From the NCBI RefSeq assembly GCF_018889995.1, contig NZ_CP076547.1, positions 124,001 through 188,000 on the forward strand: DNA of 64,000 nt, read 5' to 3'. Both the position numbers and the translations under genes were made by a program. Every line of letters begins with the position of its first letter. Within the stretch, counting starts at the first letter, position 1. This document shows positions 1 through 9,491 of this stretch, piece after piece. Source of the DNA: Subtercola sp. PAMC28395 (GTDB taxonomy: Bacteria > Actinomycetota > Actinomycetes > Actinomycetales > Microbacteriaceae). Under the pieces are notes generated by a model. It was not told the DNA's origin, did no database searches, and was given only the letters and a program-made list of their open reading frames with translations.

Positions 1-1
1 G

Positions 2-217
2 CCATCGCCTTCGCCGATGCCTTCCCCTGGCTTGGCGACGAGTTCGCCAGCTGCATCTGCACAGCTGGCCAGTACGGGCAGAGCGCGCGATGAGGTGTCG
101 GGCGGGGCCGGTCTGGTACTTCTTGCTGCGGCTGGTGCGCTCGTGATCGGATCAGGGTCGATGCTCGTGACACGCGTAGTCTCGAGCCATGAGCGTGTTC
201 ACCGACGTCGCCGCTGA
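2..217 (+). CDS. C-terminal end of an LAXTG sortase-anchored surface protein (partial)
   Basis: The reading frame is already open at the left edge, so only the last 71 residues are visible. It begins with a Pro/Ser-rich stretch (PSPSPMPSPG), then reads LASTG, a hydrophobic segment of about 25 residues (GLVLLAAAGALVIGSGSMLV) and a basic tail ending HRRRR. That is the layout of a cell-wall sorting signal. LAXTG is the motif preferred by class E sortases of high-GC actinobacteria, so the protein is probably cut at Thr-Gly and linked to peptidoglycan after a Pro-rich wall-spanning stalk. The catalytic or adhesive part lies outside the window. The last 29 bp overlap the start of the next gene. An unrelated single-pass membrane protein cannot be excluded. 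Confidence 0.6.
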   Translation, partial: PSPSPMPSPGLATSSPAASAQLASTGRARDEVSGGAGLVLLAAAGALVIGSGSMLVTRVVSSHERVHRRRR

Positions 218-974
218 GGGAATCCTGCTGGCCGGGGGCGGGCGGGCGATCCTACTGCAGATCGCCGACCCGGCCGTCGGGGCCGGGGTTGCCCGGCACA
301 GTGACTTCGCACATCGCCCCCTCGACAGACTCACCAACACGGTGACGTACGCCTACGCAACGGTGTTCGCCACTGATGCCGAACTCGCAGCGATCGTCGA
401 AAAGGTGAATCGTGCCCACGGCCCCGTCGTAGCGGCTGGAGACGGGACAACGCCGGGCTACAGTGCATTCGATCCGGATTCGCAGCTCTGGGTCGCGGCA
501 ACCCTGTACGAAACTGCGCTCGGCGTGTACGAACGCGTTTTCGGGCCGCTGTGCCCGGTGTCAGCAGAGAACGTCTACCAGCAGTACAGCGTTCTGGGCA
601 CAACACTTCAGGTTCCGCGGAACCGCTGGCCGACAGACCTCGCAGCATTTCGCCGGTACTGGGATGACGCCATCGGCAGACTCGAAGTCTCTGACGACGC
701 ACGGCGGGTGGCTCATGACCTACTGCACCCGAGGGTTGCACCGATCTGGCTCAGGATTGCGATGCCCGTCGTACGTTTGTTCACCACCGGGCTACTGCCC
801 GCCGAACTGAGAGTGGCGTATGCACTTCCGTGGAGCCGGGGGGCCGAGCGTCGATTCGCCATCGTCTTTGGGGCAATCGCTCTCGTCTACCGCGCCCTTC
901 CCCGAAGTGTTCGTTCCCTGCCAATGCGCCACTATCTTGCACGTATGCGATCGGGCCTGGCGACGACACACTGA
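189..974 (+). CDS. MpaB / DUF2236 family oxygenase-like protein
   Basis: The 261-residue protein opens with AAEGILLAGGGRAILLQIADPAV, close to the family pattern GGxRALLLQ-A-HP-V of the MpaB/DUF2236 (latex-clearing, rubber-oxygenase-like) family. Members are haem-dependent oxygenases or uncharacterised proteins. In this copy the usual HP after the LLQ motif reads DP, but a His follows shortly (ARHSDFAHRPLDRL) and a second His-containing stretch (DLLHPRVAPIWL) lies near residue 180. The ATG at 189 gives the expected family N-terminus and overlaps the preceding gene, so the two may be cotranscribed. The substrate is unknown. The family assignment is from motif recognition only. Confidence 0.7.
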   Translation: MSVFTDVAAEGILLAGGGRAILLQIADPAVGAGVARHSDFAHRPLDRLTNTVTYAYATVFATDAELAAIVEKVNRAHGPVVAAGDGTTPGYSAFDPDSQLWVAATLYETALGVYERVFGPLCPVSAENVYQQYSVLGTTLQVPRNRWPTDLAAFRRYWDDAIGRLEVSDDARRVAHDLLHPRVAPIWLRIAMPVVRLFTTGLLPAELRVAYALPWSRGAERRFAIVFGAIALVYRALPRSVRSLPMRHYLARMRSGLATTH

Positions 975-981
975 CCGCTGC

Positions 982-3492
982 TCAGATCTTCTCGATCGGA
1001 GCGATCTTGATCAACAGCTTCTTCGAGCCCGCCGCGTCGAACTGCACATGCGCGACACGCTTGGTTCCGTCGCCCGTGACGGCGTTCACCCGGCCTTCTC
1101 CGAAATCGGTGTGCCGGATCCTGTCGCCGGGCTGAAGCTCGAGGTCACCGTTGTCGCGCACCTGGGCGGTGACGCGATTGGGCCACTCCGCCTTGACCCT
1201 GGGGAGAGACTGGTCGGTGAACGACAGCGAGTCGCTCGCCCGCGAAGGGTTTCGTGAGGCAAAACCGCCGCCACTGGAGCGGTTTGCATTGAGGGCGCGA
1301 GGCTGGGTTCCGCCCCGTGAGGTCGCCATTCCCGGGGACTGCCGCCAGTCGATGAGCTCGGCAGGAATCTCCTGCAGGTAGCGACTCGGCATCGCGACCG
1401 CGGTCTCCCCATACTGGGCTCTCGTCATCGCAAGCGAGAGATAGAGGCGCTTACGCGCTCTGGTGATTCCCACGTAGAAGAGCCTGCGCTCCTCTGCGGG
1501 CCCGCCTGGTTCTGACGCAGACATGCGGTGCGGCAGGAGATCTTCTTCGACACCGGTGAGGAAGACTGCCTCGTATTCGAGGCCCTTCGCTGTGTGCAGG
1601 GTCATCAACGACACCGTTCCACTGGTGTCGTCGAGCTCGTCGGCTGCGGCAACCAAGGACACCTCGGTGAGAAAGTCGACAAGTGTGCCACCGGGGTTGT
1701 TCTTCTGGAATTCCCTCGTCACAGCAACGAGTTCCTCGACGTTCTCGGCGCGGGCTTCGTCTTGCGGGTCGCGGCCCGCACGAAGAGCCACCACGTATCC
1801 GCTTCGGTCGAGAAGAAGCGTCAGAATCTCTGCCACAGTGACCGGGCCGGCATTTCGATCAGGGTCGATCATCTCTGTCGCCTCGTCGAGCAGTTTCGCG
1901 AGGTCGAGAATCGCCTGCGTCACCTTCGGGCCGAGGCCGAGCTCGGCTGAACGGCGCATGGCATCCCGGTAGCTCACCTCGTTCGTCTCAGCAAAGAACC
2001 CCAGCGCTGTCTCGGTCGCCGGGCCGATACCCCTCTTGGGAGTGTTCAGAATCCGGCGAAGGGCAAGAGCGTCGCGAGGGTTGGCGACTGCAATGAGGTA
2101 CGCCAGCACATCTTTGATTTCGGCGCGCTCGTAGAATCGCGTGCCACCGAGCACCCGGTACGGTACGGCCGACCGGATGAAGATCTCTTCGAGTGCCCTT
2201 GTCTGCGCGTTGGTGCGGTAGAAGACGGCGACGTCTTTGTACGGGGTGCCAGAGTCATGCAGCTTTGCGATCTCGTCAGCGACGAACTGGGCCTCGTCGT
2301 GCCCGCTGTAGCCCGTGAAGCCGGTGATCTTCTCGCCGTCGCCGACGTCGGTCCAGAGCTTCTTGTCTTTGCGATCGAAGTTGTTGGAGATCACCGCATT
2401 CGCTGCGGTCAGGATGTTCTGGGTCGACCGGTAGTTCTGTTCGAGCAGAACGGTCTTCGCCCCCGGAAAGTCGCGCTCGAACTCGACGATGTTGCGGATG
2501 TCTGCGCCTCGGAACGCATAGATCGACTGGTCGGAGTCGCCCACCACCGTGAGAGATGCACCCGGCAAGCCAGCCGACCGTTCGTCGAAGCCGGTTCCCT
2601 CCGTGACTGGACGGGTCAGCTCTCGGATCAGTGCGTACTGGGCGTGATTCGTGTCCTGGTACTCATCGACGAGAATGTGCCTGAACCGGCGCCGGTAGTG
2701 TTCGGCGACGTTCGGGAACGCCCGGAACAGGTAGACCGTCTGCCCGATCAGATCATCGAAGTCGAACGCATTGGCTGCGCTCAGGCTGCGCGTGTACTGC
2801 CGGAAGATCTCAACGAAGAGTTCTTCCTGCGGGTCGTTGAAGTTCGCGGTACGGGCATAACTGTCAGCGTCCGCCAGCTCATTCTTGAGTTTGGAGATCT
2901 TGCCGGCTACGCCAGCAACAGTGAAACCGTAGGTGTCCGCCTGCAGGTCTTTGATGATGCGTTTGATCAGGGTGCGCGAATCGTGCGAGTCGTAGATCGT
3001 GAAGCTCTTGGTGAATCCGAAGTTCTCGGCCTCGCGCCGCAGAATGCGCACGCACGCCGAGTGGAACGTCGAGATCCACATTCCCTCTGCGGTCTGGCCG
3101 AGGAGCGCACCGACGCGCTCCCGCATCTCGGCGGCCGCCTTGTTGGTGAACGTGATGGCAAGAATCTGGCTCGGCCAGGCCTCGCGCGTTCCGATCAGGC
3201 TTGCGATGCGTCTCGTGAGAACGCTCGTCTTACCCGATCCCGCTCCGGCGACGATCAGCAGTGCTGGCCCCCGGTATTCGACGGCGATGCGCTGCTGGGG
3301 GTTGAGCCCCGCCAGCAGGGGGTCTTCATACCCGCCTGCCGAGCCGCCGTTGGAGTAGCCGCCGTTCGAAGTGATCAGCTCGTCGACGATGAGTGGTACC
3401 GAACTCATACCGCCCGAAGGGATGGGTGGGCTCTGGCGGGCTGTGAAGTCGGAGTTCATGTCGTTGCCAAGTTTAGACGTGAGCGCTGACAC
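982..3492 (-). CDS. pcrA: ATP-dependent DNA helicase PcrA/UvrD
   Basis: An 836-residue superfamily 1A helicase that unwinds DNA during nucleotide excision repair, replication restart and Rec protein removal. Visible motifs are LNPQQRIAV (Q motif), AGAGSGKTSVL (Walker A, residues 83-93), VDEYQDTNHAQ (Walker B), GDSDQSIYAFRGA (motif III), EQNYRST (IV), TLHTAKGLEYEAVF (V) and VGITRARKRLYLS (VI). The C-terminus carries the Tudor-like fold typical of PcrA (GDRIRHTDFGEGRVNAVTG...). The longest frame starts at a GTG at 3492. An ATG at 3459 (MNSDFTARQ) is an alternative, and neither has a strong Shine-Dalgarno. The first 55 residues are low-complexity and not conserved. Confidence 0.96.
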   Translation of the reverse strand: MSALTSKLGNDMNSDFTARQSPPIPSGGMSSVPLIVDELITSNGGYSNGGSAGGYEDPLLAGLNPQQRIAVEYRGPALLIVAGAGSGKTSVLTRRIASLIGTREAWPSQILAITFTNKAAAEMRERVGALLGQTAEGMWISTFHSACVRILRREAENFGFTKSFTIYDSHDSRTLIKRIIKDLQADTYGFTVAGVAGKISKLKNELADADSYARTANFNDPQEELFVEIFRQYTRSLSAANAFDFDDLIGQTVYLFRAFPNVAEHYRRRFRHILVDEYQDTNHAQYALIRELTRPVTEGTGFDERSAGLPGASLTVVGDSDQSIYAFRGADIRNIVEFERDFPGAKTVLLEQNYRSTQNILTAANAVISNNFDRKDKKLWTDVGDGEKITGFTGYSGHDEAQFVADEIAKLHDSGTPYKDVAVFYRTNAQTRALEEIFIRSAVPYRVLGGTRFYERAEIKDVLAYLIAVANPRDALALRRILNTPKRGIGPATETALGFFAETNEVSYRDAMRRSAELGLGPKVTQAILDLAKLLDEATEMIDPDRNAGPVTVAEILTLLLDRSGYVVALRAGRDPQDEARAENVEELVAVTREFQKNNPGGTLVDFLTEVSLVAAADELDDTSGTVSLMTLHTAKGLEYEAVFLTGVEEDLLPHRMSASEPGGPAEERRLFYVGITRARKRLYLSLAMTRAQYGETAVAMPSRYLQEIPAELIDWRQSPGMATSRGGTQPRALNANRSSGGGFASRNPSRASDSLSFTDQSLPRVKAEWPNRVTAQVRDNGDLELQPGDRIRHTDFGEGRVNAVTGDGTKRVAHVQFDAAGSKKLLIKIAPIEKI

Positions 3493-3575
3493 GCAGGCAG
3501 GGACCAGTCGGCAGGGGCACCGCGTGGCCCGACGTCGAGAGATGCGGCGATCATCCGCTCGTCTGGCACGCCCGG

Positions 3576-4592
3576 TCAGTGCGGGAGTGCGTCCCTCGCT
3601 GTCACGGCCAGGTCAGGATGATCGGCGAAGACGCCGTCGACACCCGTCGCCAGAATCGCCTCAAACTCTCCTGCCCAGTCACCGAACGCTGTGGGTTCGG
3701 CTCCCGCCCGGAATTGCTCCGACAGGAACATGTTCTCCGGCCTCAGCGTCCAGGTGTACACAGCCAGTCGTTCGTGATGCGCCTCCGCGACCAACCGACG
3801 GCCGTCGTGCGACAGAACCATCTGCTTCGGCACACTGATACCGTCGATGCTCTGGCCATCGGCGAGTTGGCGCAATCCCTCAGTCGTGAGGTAGGAGGCG
3901 TACTCTGGCGCGTCATCGCCCGATGTGGCGAGAAGGTCAGGCGGTGATCCCTCTGCCTCGACCAGAAGCACCCGGGCGCACCCGACCCCGCTCCAGCGCA
4001 CCTCGGCCAGACACGTGGGTTCGAAGCTCTCCACGATGAGCCGACCCTGCGAGTCGCCCCAGCCGGCACTCTGGACCTCGTCGGCGAAGAGCTGGGCGAG
4101 CGAGAACCCCAGCCCCGAGAAGTACGAGGAATGTTTGAGTTCGGCGACGATTCCGAGGGGCCGCTGCGAGGCATCCCCGGCCCCATCGACGAGCGAGAAC
4201 AGGTCGGCGAGGCGCAGAATACCGAATTGCCCGTCAAACTCCGCGCTCTGCGGTCGCAGCTCGGGCAGCCGTTCGGTGCAACGCAGCGTGCTGAGCTCGG
4301 CCCAGGTCAGGTCCTCGGTGAACCACCCGTCGCACACGACCCCGTCAACGACCTTGCTGGTCAGCAGGTGAGCGAATTCCGGATGATCGGCCACATCGGT
4401 CGTCCCCGAAATCTCATTCTCGTGGCGCAGCACCAACTGCCCGTCTTTCGTCACGACGATGTCGGGCTCCACAAAGTCCGCTCCGAGGTCGAACGCCAGG
4501 AGGTAGGCGGCAGCGGAATGCTCGGGCCGATAGCCGCACGCACCACGGTGGCCGATCACCAGCGGGTACGGGAATCCCAGACGTTCGCTCAC
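3576..4592 (-). CDS. Glycerophosphodiester phosphodiesterase
   Basis: A 338-residue GDPD-family TIM-barrel enzyme that hydrolyses glycerophosphodiesters (deacylated phospholipids) to sn-glycerol 3-phosphate and an alcohol. The diagnostic N-terminal signature is present: VIGHRGACGYRPEHS (catalytic HR...PE), then GADFVEPDIVVTKDGQLVLRHE, with the metal-binding E and D and the second catalytic His. There is no signal peptide, so it is probably cytosolic, like E. coli UgpQ, rather than secreted like GlpQ. The GTG start at 4592 is the only one upstream of the signature. The gene is transcribed divergently from the Bax-inhibitor-like gene and in the same direction as pcrA, 83 bp away. Confidence 0.92.
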   Translation of the reverse strand: MSERLGFPYPLVIGHRGACGYRPEHSAAAYLLAFDLGADFVEPDIVVTKDGQLVLRHENEISGTTDVADHPEFAHLLTSKVVDGVVCDGWFTEDLTWAELSTLRCTERLPELRPQSAEFDGQFGILRLADLFSLVDGAGDASQRPLGIVAELKHSSYFSGLGFSLAQLFADEVQSAGWGDSQGRLIVESFEPTCLAEVRWSGVGCARVLLVEAEGSPPDLLATSGDDAPEYASYLTTEGLRQLADGQSIDGISVPKQMVLSHDGRRLVAEAHHERLAVYTWTLRPENMFLSEQFRAGAEPTAFGDWAGEFEAILATGVDGVFADHPDLAVTARDALPH

Positions 4593-4772
4593 GTCTCAAC
4601 GATAGGACTCCTGCGGTTCGCGGTCCATTGATGGCGCATATCGGACGTCTCGCTGTGACCGCACCACAGACGGCGTTGTCTGTGAGAACTTCCAGCAAAC
4701 AGGGCTGAGCTGCCGCTAGATTTGAGGGAATCCGACCGACGTCGGCGCGCACACTCCAGACACGAGGAATCG

Positions 4773-5570
4773 ATGGCTTCCAACAACCCGGCGTTCTCAC
4801 GGAACCCCGTCTTCAACGGCAAGGCCCCGGCTACCCCGACCCCCACCATCACTGCGGCAGGGTTGGAGCAGATGTACGACGCGCCTGCCGCGACAGCAGC
4901 GCAGACCGGGCGCCTGAGCTACGACGACGTCATCATCAAGACGGCCCTGAACTTCGTCGTACTCGTGGCTTTCGCTGTGGTCGGGTGGAACGTTCCTGTA
5001 CTGGCGCTGCCCGCACTTGTTCTCGGCTTCGTCCTCGCCATGGTCAACGTCTTCAAGAAGCAGCCGTCACCTCCGTTGATCCTCCTGTATTCGGCAGTTC
5101 AGGGCCTCTTCATCGGTGCGATCTCCGGCGTCTTCGAGGCCAGGTACCCGGGCGTGGTCATCCAGGCCGTGCTGGCCACGATCTGCGTCTTCGCGGTGAC
5201 TCTCGTGCTCTTCGCCTTCGGCAAGATCCGAGCGTCGAAGCGGGCCACCAAGATCTTCCTGATCGCCATGGTGGGGTACATCGTCTTCTCGATTCTGAAC
5301 ATCGTTCTGATGCTCACCGGAGTCAACAGCAACGCCTTCGGGCTCAGCGGCTCTGTCACCCTGCTGGGAATTCCACTCGGCGTGATTCTCGGCGTGTTCG
5401 TGACGATTCTCGCCGCGTACTCACTGGTACTCGATTTCGACCAGATCCAACGCGGCGTGAAGGCCGGCGCCCCGCGCAACCAAGCGTGGTCGGCGGCATT
5501 CGGCCTTGTCATGACCGTTGTGTGGCTGTACCTCGAACTGCTGCGCATGTTCGCCATCGCGCGCAACTGA
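4773..5570 (+). CDS. Bax inhibitor-1 / YccA family membrane protein
   Basis: A 265-residue integral membrane protein with about 60 cytoplasmic residues rich in Ala/Pro/Thr, then seven hydrophobic segments, ending WLYLELLRMFAIARN. The WxYLELLRM... ending with an upstream Asp pair in the last helices (LVLDFDQI) is typical of the BI-1/TMBIM family, whose bacterial members act as pH-sensitive calcium leak channels. The physiological role in actinobacteria is not known. I chose the ATG at 4773 because GAGGA sits just upstream, and the in-frame ATG at 4722 adds a non-conserved Arg-rich stretch. It is a single gene with its own terminator at 5587-5635. Confidence 0.88.
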   Translation: MASNNPAFSRNPVFNGKAPATPTPTITAAGLEQMYDAPAATAAQTGRLSYDDVIIKTALNFVVLVAFAVVGWNVPVLALPALVLGFVLAMVNVFKKQPSPPLILLYSAVQGLFIGAISGVFEARYPGVVIQAVLATICVFAVTLVLFAFGKIRASKRATKIFLIAMVGYIVFSILNIVLMLTGVNSNAFGLSGSVTLLGIPLGVILGVFVTILAAYSLVLDFDQIQRGVKAGAPRNQAWSAAFGLVMTVVWLYLELLRMFAIARN

Positions 5571-5586
5571 CGCTGAAGCCATACGA

Positions 5587-5635
5587 ACAAAGCGCATCGA
5601 AACCCTCAAATTCCAGTGGTTTCGGTGCGTTTTGT
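5587..5635. terminator. Bidirectional hairpin terminator between convergent genes
   Basis: An 18-bp stem (5587-5604 with 5618-5635), complete as RNA when two G-U pairs are allowed, closes a 13-nt loop. The right arm ends in TTTT and the left arm begins ACAAA, so it could end transcription of the + strand BI-1 gene and of the - strand ABC exporter operon. Confidence 0.8.
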
Positions 5636-5666
5636 CGGTTGATCACAACGGTGGTCGGCTCCGATC

Positions 5667-7649
5667 TCAGTCGGTGATCGCGGCCGCAAACTGCGAGTTG
5701 TACAGGTTCGCGTAGGCGCCGCCTGCCGCCAGCAGCTGGTCGTGGGTACCCTGCTCGACGATGCTGCCCGACTCCATCACCAGGATGAGGTCGGCATCGC
5801 GGATGGTCGACAGGCGGTGGGCGATCACGAAACTGGTGCGGTCCTGCCTCAGCACCGACATCGCTCGCTGCACCAGCACCTCGGTGCGCGTGTCGACCGA
5901 GCTCGTGGCCTCATCGAGGATGAGCACGCTGGGCTTGGCCAGGAAAGCCCTGGCGATCGTGATGAGCTGCTTCTCCCCCGCTGAAACGTTGTCTGCCTCG
6001 TCGTTCAGCACCGTGTCGTACCCGTCGGGCAAGGAGTGCACGAACCGGTCGACGTAGGTGGCCTGGGCCGCGGCCAGAATCTCCTCCTCGCTTGCTTCAG
6101 GGTTGCCGTACGCAATGTTGTCGTGGATCGTGCCACCGAACAGCCACGTATCCTGCAGCACCATTCCGGTACGGCTCCGCAGATCATCCCGTGTCATCGA
6201 GGCGATATCGACGCCGTCGAGGGTGATGCGACCCGAGTCGAGTTCGTAGAACCGCATGATGAGGTTCACCAGGGTCGTCTTGCCAGCCCCTGTCGGCCCA
6301 ACGATCGCGACCGTCTGACCGGGCAGCGCCTCGAGGGAGAGGTTCTCGATGAGCGGCTTTTCAGGGCTGTAACTGAACGAGACGTTCTCGAACACAAGTC
6401 GGCCCTCTTCGTTCAATGGCGTCTCGGCGGGCTGGGCATCCGGAGTCTGGTCATCGGCGTCGAGCAGCTCGAAGACACGCTCTGCGGAGGCCACCCCCGA
6501 CTGCAGCACGTTGGCCATCGACCCCAGCTGGGTGAGCGGCTGCGTGAACTGGCGGGAGTACTGGATGAACGCCTGCACATCACCGAGACTCAGACTGCCG
6601 CTCGCCACCATCAACCCGCCGATCACCGCGATGGCCACGTAGACGAGGTTGCCGACGAACATCATCGCCGGCATGATGATGCCCGACACGAACTGGGCCC
6701 CGAAGCTCGCCGTGAACAACTCGTCGTTCTTCTTGCGGAAGACCTCGTTGATCTCGCGGTGGCGACCGAAGACCTTCACGAGCGCGTGGCCGGTGTAGCT
6801 CTCTTCGATCTGCGCGTTGAGCGTGCCGGTATACGTCCACTGCGCGACGAAGAGCTTCTGGGATCGCTTTGCCACCACCGTCGTGATGATCAGTGTCAGC
6901 GGGATCGTCACGAGAGCGATGAGGGCCAGCAGCGGCGAGATGATGAACATCATCGTGATGACACCGATGACGGTGAGCAACGAGGTCATGATCTGCGAGA
7001 GAGACTGCTGCAGGCTCTGCGAGATGTTGTCGATGTCGTTGGTGACCCGGCTGAGCAGCTCACCGCGGGGCATCCGGTCGAAATAACCCAGCGGGAGCCG
7101 GTTGATCTTCTCCTCGACGTCTTCGCGCAGGCGGTACACGGTTCGTTGCACGACGCCGTTGAGCAGGTACGACTGCGCCCAGCTGAACACCGACGCGAAC
7201 ACGTAGATCGCAAGCACTGTCAGCAGGATCATGCCGAGCTGGGTGAATTCGATGCCCTGGCCCGGGGTGAAAGTGACGCTCTTGAGAAGGTCTGCCTGCT
7301 GGCTCTGGCCAGCTGCGTTCAGCCCGTCGATCGCCTGTTGCTGCGTGGTTCCGGCCGGAAACGCCTTCGACAGGATGCCCGCGAAGATGACGTTCGTCGC
7401 GTTGCCGAGCATCTTCGGCCCGAGCACCGACAGCGTTACGCTCACGACAGCGAGCAGGGTGATCACGCCGATGAGCATCCGCTCCGGGCGGAGTCGGCCG
7501 ACCAGACGCTTCGCACTCGGCCCGAAGGCCTTCGACTTCTCGGCTGGCATTCCTGCCCCGCCGAACGGACCACCACCGCCCGGCCCGCGCCGCACGGGCG
7601 GCCGCGGAATGGCGGGAGCCTTTTCGATCGGCTGCGCTTCGTCGCTCAT
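5667..7649 (-). CDS. ABC exporter half-transporter, canonical ATPase half (MdlB/BmrD-like)
   Basis: A 660-residue fused membrane and ATPase protein of the LmrA/MsbA-type exporter family. A Pro/Gly-rich cytosolic tail of about 45 residues precedes six membrane helices. The nucleotide-binding domain occupies roughly residues 400-650, with VGPTGAGKTTLVNL (Walker A), NVSAGEKQLITIARAF (signature) and SVLILDEATSSVD (Walker B followed by the catalytic Glu). Its start overlaps the end of the upstream half by 4 bp (ATGA), so the two proteins are made together and should form a heterodimer. The membrane domain has an unusually long loop near residues 95-125 (KAFPAGTTQQQAIDGLNAAG). The substrate is unknown; multidrug or lipid export is usual for the family. 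Confidence 0.93.
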   Translation of the reverse strand: MSDEAQPIEKAPAIPRPPVRRGPGGGGPFGGAGMPAEKSKAFGPSAKRLVGRLRPERMLIGVITLLAVVSVTLSVLGPKMLGNATNVIFAGILSKAFPAGTTQQQAIDGLNAAGQSQQADLLKSVTFTPGQGIEFTQLGMILLTVLAIYVFASVFSWAQSYLLNGVVQRTVYRLREDVEEKINRLPLGYFDRMPRGELLSRVTNDIDNISQSLQQSLSQIMTSLLTVIGVITMMFIISPLLALIALVTIPLTLIITTVVAKRSQKLFVAQWTYTGTLNAQIEESYTGHALVKVFGRHREINEVFRKKNDELFTASFGAQFVSGIIMPAMMFVGNLVYVAIAVIGGLMVASGSLSLGDVQAFIQYSRQFTQPLTQLGSMANVLQSGVASAERVFELLDADDQTPDAQPAETPLNEEGRLVFENVSFSYSPEKPLIENLSLEALPGQTVAIVGPTGAGKTTLVNLIMRFYELDSGRITLDGVDIASMTRDDLRSRTGMVLQDTWLFGGTIHDNIAYGNPEASEEEILAAAQATYVDRFVHSLPDGYDTVLNDEADNVSAGEKQLITIARAFLAKPSVLILDEATSSVDTRTEVLVQRAMSVLRQDRTSFVIAHRLSTIRDADLILVMESGSIVEQGTHDQLLAAGGAYANLYNSQFAAAITD

Positions 7650-9382
7650 GCTGCTTCCTCCGCCGTCATCTGCGATTCCACGATCTCTCGATAGGTCTCG
7701 CTGTTCTCCAGCAGTTCGGTGTGCGTTCCACGATCAACGATGACACCATCTTCGAGAACAAGGATCTGGTCTGCGTCGATGATCGTCGAGACGCGCTGCG
7801 CCACCACGATCATGGTCGCCCCGAGCACGTCTCTGCGAAGGGCTCTCCTGAGCCGGGCATCCGTCGCCAGGTCGAGTGCCGAGAACGAGTCGTCGAAAAC
7901 GTAGATCTCAGGGCGCTTCACCAGGGCGCGGGCGATCGCGAGTCGCTGGCGCTGGCCACCTGACACGTTCGTTCCCCCCTGGGCGATCGGAGATTCGAGC
8001 CCGAGCTCCATCTCCGAGACGAAGTCGCGTGCCTGAGCTGTCTCGAGCGCGGCCCAGAGCTGCTCGTCGGTCGCATCGGGCTTGCCGTACCGCAGATTGC
8101 TGGCAACCGTTCCGGAGAACAGGTACGGCTTCTGCGGCACCAGTCCGATGCGCCCCCAGAGCACATCGGGGTCGAGGTCCCTGACGTTCACACCATCGAC
8201 CCGCACTTCGCCCTCGGTGGCATCGAAGAGTCGCGGCAGCAGATTCACCAGCGTTGTCTTGCCCGACCCTGTGCTGCCGATGATGGCCGTCGTCTTTCCG
8301 GGTTCCGCCACGAAGGTCAGCTCGCGAAGCACCGGCTCGGCGGCCCCGGGGTAGGCGAAGCTCGCGTTGTCGAGTTCGATCAACCCGTGTTCGTCGAGCG
8401 TGGTCACGCCCTCGGCAGGCATGACCACCGACGACGGAGTCTGCAGCACCTCGGTGATACGGTCGGCGCACACGGAGGCGCGGGGAATGAGGATCGCCAT
8501 GAAGGTGGCCATCATCACCGCCATCAGAATCTGCACGAGATACGTCAGGAATGCGGTCAGCGTGCCGATCTGCATCGAGCCGTCATTGATTCGGAACGCA
8601 CCGAACCAGATCACCGCGACGCTCGATACGTTCATCACGAGCAGCACGATCGGGAACATGAGCGCGAACAGCCGACCGGCACGCAGCGCTGTGTCGGTCA
8701 CCTCCCTGTTCGCCACCGCGAAGCGCTCGGTCTCGACGCGCTCGCGCACGAAGGCCCGAACCACCCGGATGCCCGTCAGTTGCTCGCGCAACACCCCGTT
8801 CACCTTGTCGATGCGCTTCTGCATCAGCCGGAACAGCGGCACCATGCGAACGATGATCAGGCCGAGGGTGATGAGCAGCACCGGTACAGCCACAGCAATG
8901 ATGCCAGAGAGCGGCACGTCGAGCGACAGGGCCATGATGATGCCGCCGATCGCGAGGATCGGGGCGCTGACCAGCAGCGTGCAGGTGAGCAGCACGAGCA
9001 TCTGAACCTGCTGAACGTCATTGGTCGTTCGGGTGATGAGCGAAGGCGCCCCGAACTGCGACACTTCACGTTCTGAGAAGTCGCCGACGCGGGTGAACAC
9101 CGACAGGCGCAGGTCGCGGCCGAGCGCCATCGCGAGCTTCGCACCGAAATACACGGCGATGATGGCGCAGATCACCTGGGCGAGCGTGATCATCAGCATC
9201 AGCGCACCGATGCGCAGAATGTAGCCGGTGTCGCCCGTGGCGACCCCATTGTCGATGATGTCGGCGTTCAGCGTCGGCAGGTACAGAGAGGCGATGGCCT
9301 GGGCCAGCTGGAAGATCACGACACCGACGATGAGCCGCCAGTGGGGCTTCACGTATGTGCCGATGAGGCGCAACAGTTTCAT
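7646..9382 (-). CDS. ABC exporter half-transporter with degenerate catalytic site (MdlA/BmrC-like)
   Basis: A 578-residue half-transporter with six N-terminal membrane helices (KLLRLIGTYVKPHW start) and a C-terminal ATPase. Motifs are IGSTGSGKTTLVNLLPR (Walker A), NVSGGQRQRLAIARAL (signature) and EIYVFDDSFSALD (Walker B). The residue after the Walker B Asp is Asp, not the catalytic Glu, as in the degenerate halves of heterodimeric exporters such as Thermotoga TM287/288. Together with the canonical partner gene downstream this predicts one competent and one impaired ATP site. It is first in the two-gene operon, and its promoter should lie in the repeat-bearing gap at 9383-9695. Confidence 0.93.
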   Translation of the reverse strand: MKLLRLIGTYVKPHWRLIVGVVIFQLAQAIASLYLPTLNADIIDNGVATGDTGYILRIGALMLMITLAQVICAIIAVYFGAKLAMALGRDLRLSVFTRVGDFSEREVSQFGAPSLITRTTNDVQQVQMLVLLTCTLLVSAPILAIGGIIMALSLDVPLSGIIAVAVPVLLITLGLIIVRMVPLFRLMQKRIDKVNGVLREQLTGIRVVRAFVRERVETERFAVANREVTDTALRAGRLFALMFPIVLLVMNVSSVAVIWFGAFRINDGSMQIGTLTAFLTYLVQILMAVMMATFMAILIPRASVCADRITEVLQTPSSVVMPAEGVTTLDEHGLIELDNASFAYPGAAEPVLRELTFVAEPGKTTAIIGSTGSGKTTLVNLLPRLFDATEGEVRVDGVNVRDLDPDVLWGRIGLVPQKPYLFSGTVASNLRYGKPDATDEQLWAALETAQARDFVSEMELGLESPIAQGGTNVSGGQRQRLAIARALVKRPEIYVFDDSFSALDLATDARLRRALRRDVLGATMIVVAQRVSTIIDADQILVLEDGVIVDRGTHTELLENSETYREIVESQMTAEEAA

Positions 9383-9491
9383 TGAAGAATGCTACTGCGC
9401 AGCTCGAGTCAATCCCGTCCTGCTCCTCAGATCTCCTCCCAAGGGAGTACCTGTGGAGGAGGTGAGAAGCCGCACTCGGACACGCCCGTCA

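Noticed and set aside
6036..7694. 552-residue open frame antisense to the ABC exporter gene
   Set aside because: A His/Asp/Arg-rich translation typical of the shadow frame of a GC-rich gene; the - strand frame has all exporter motifs.
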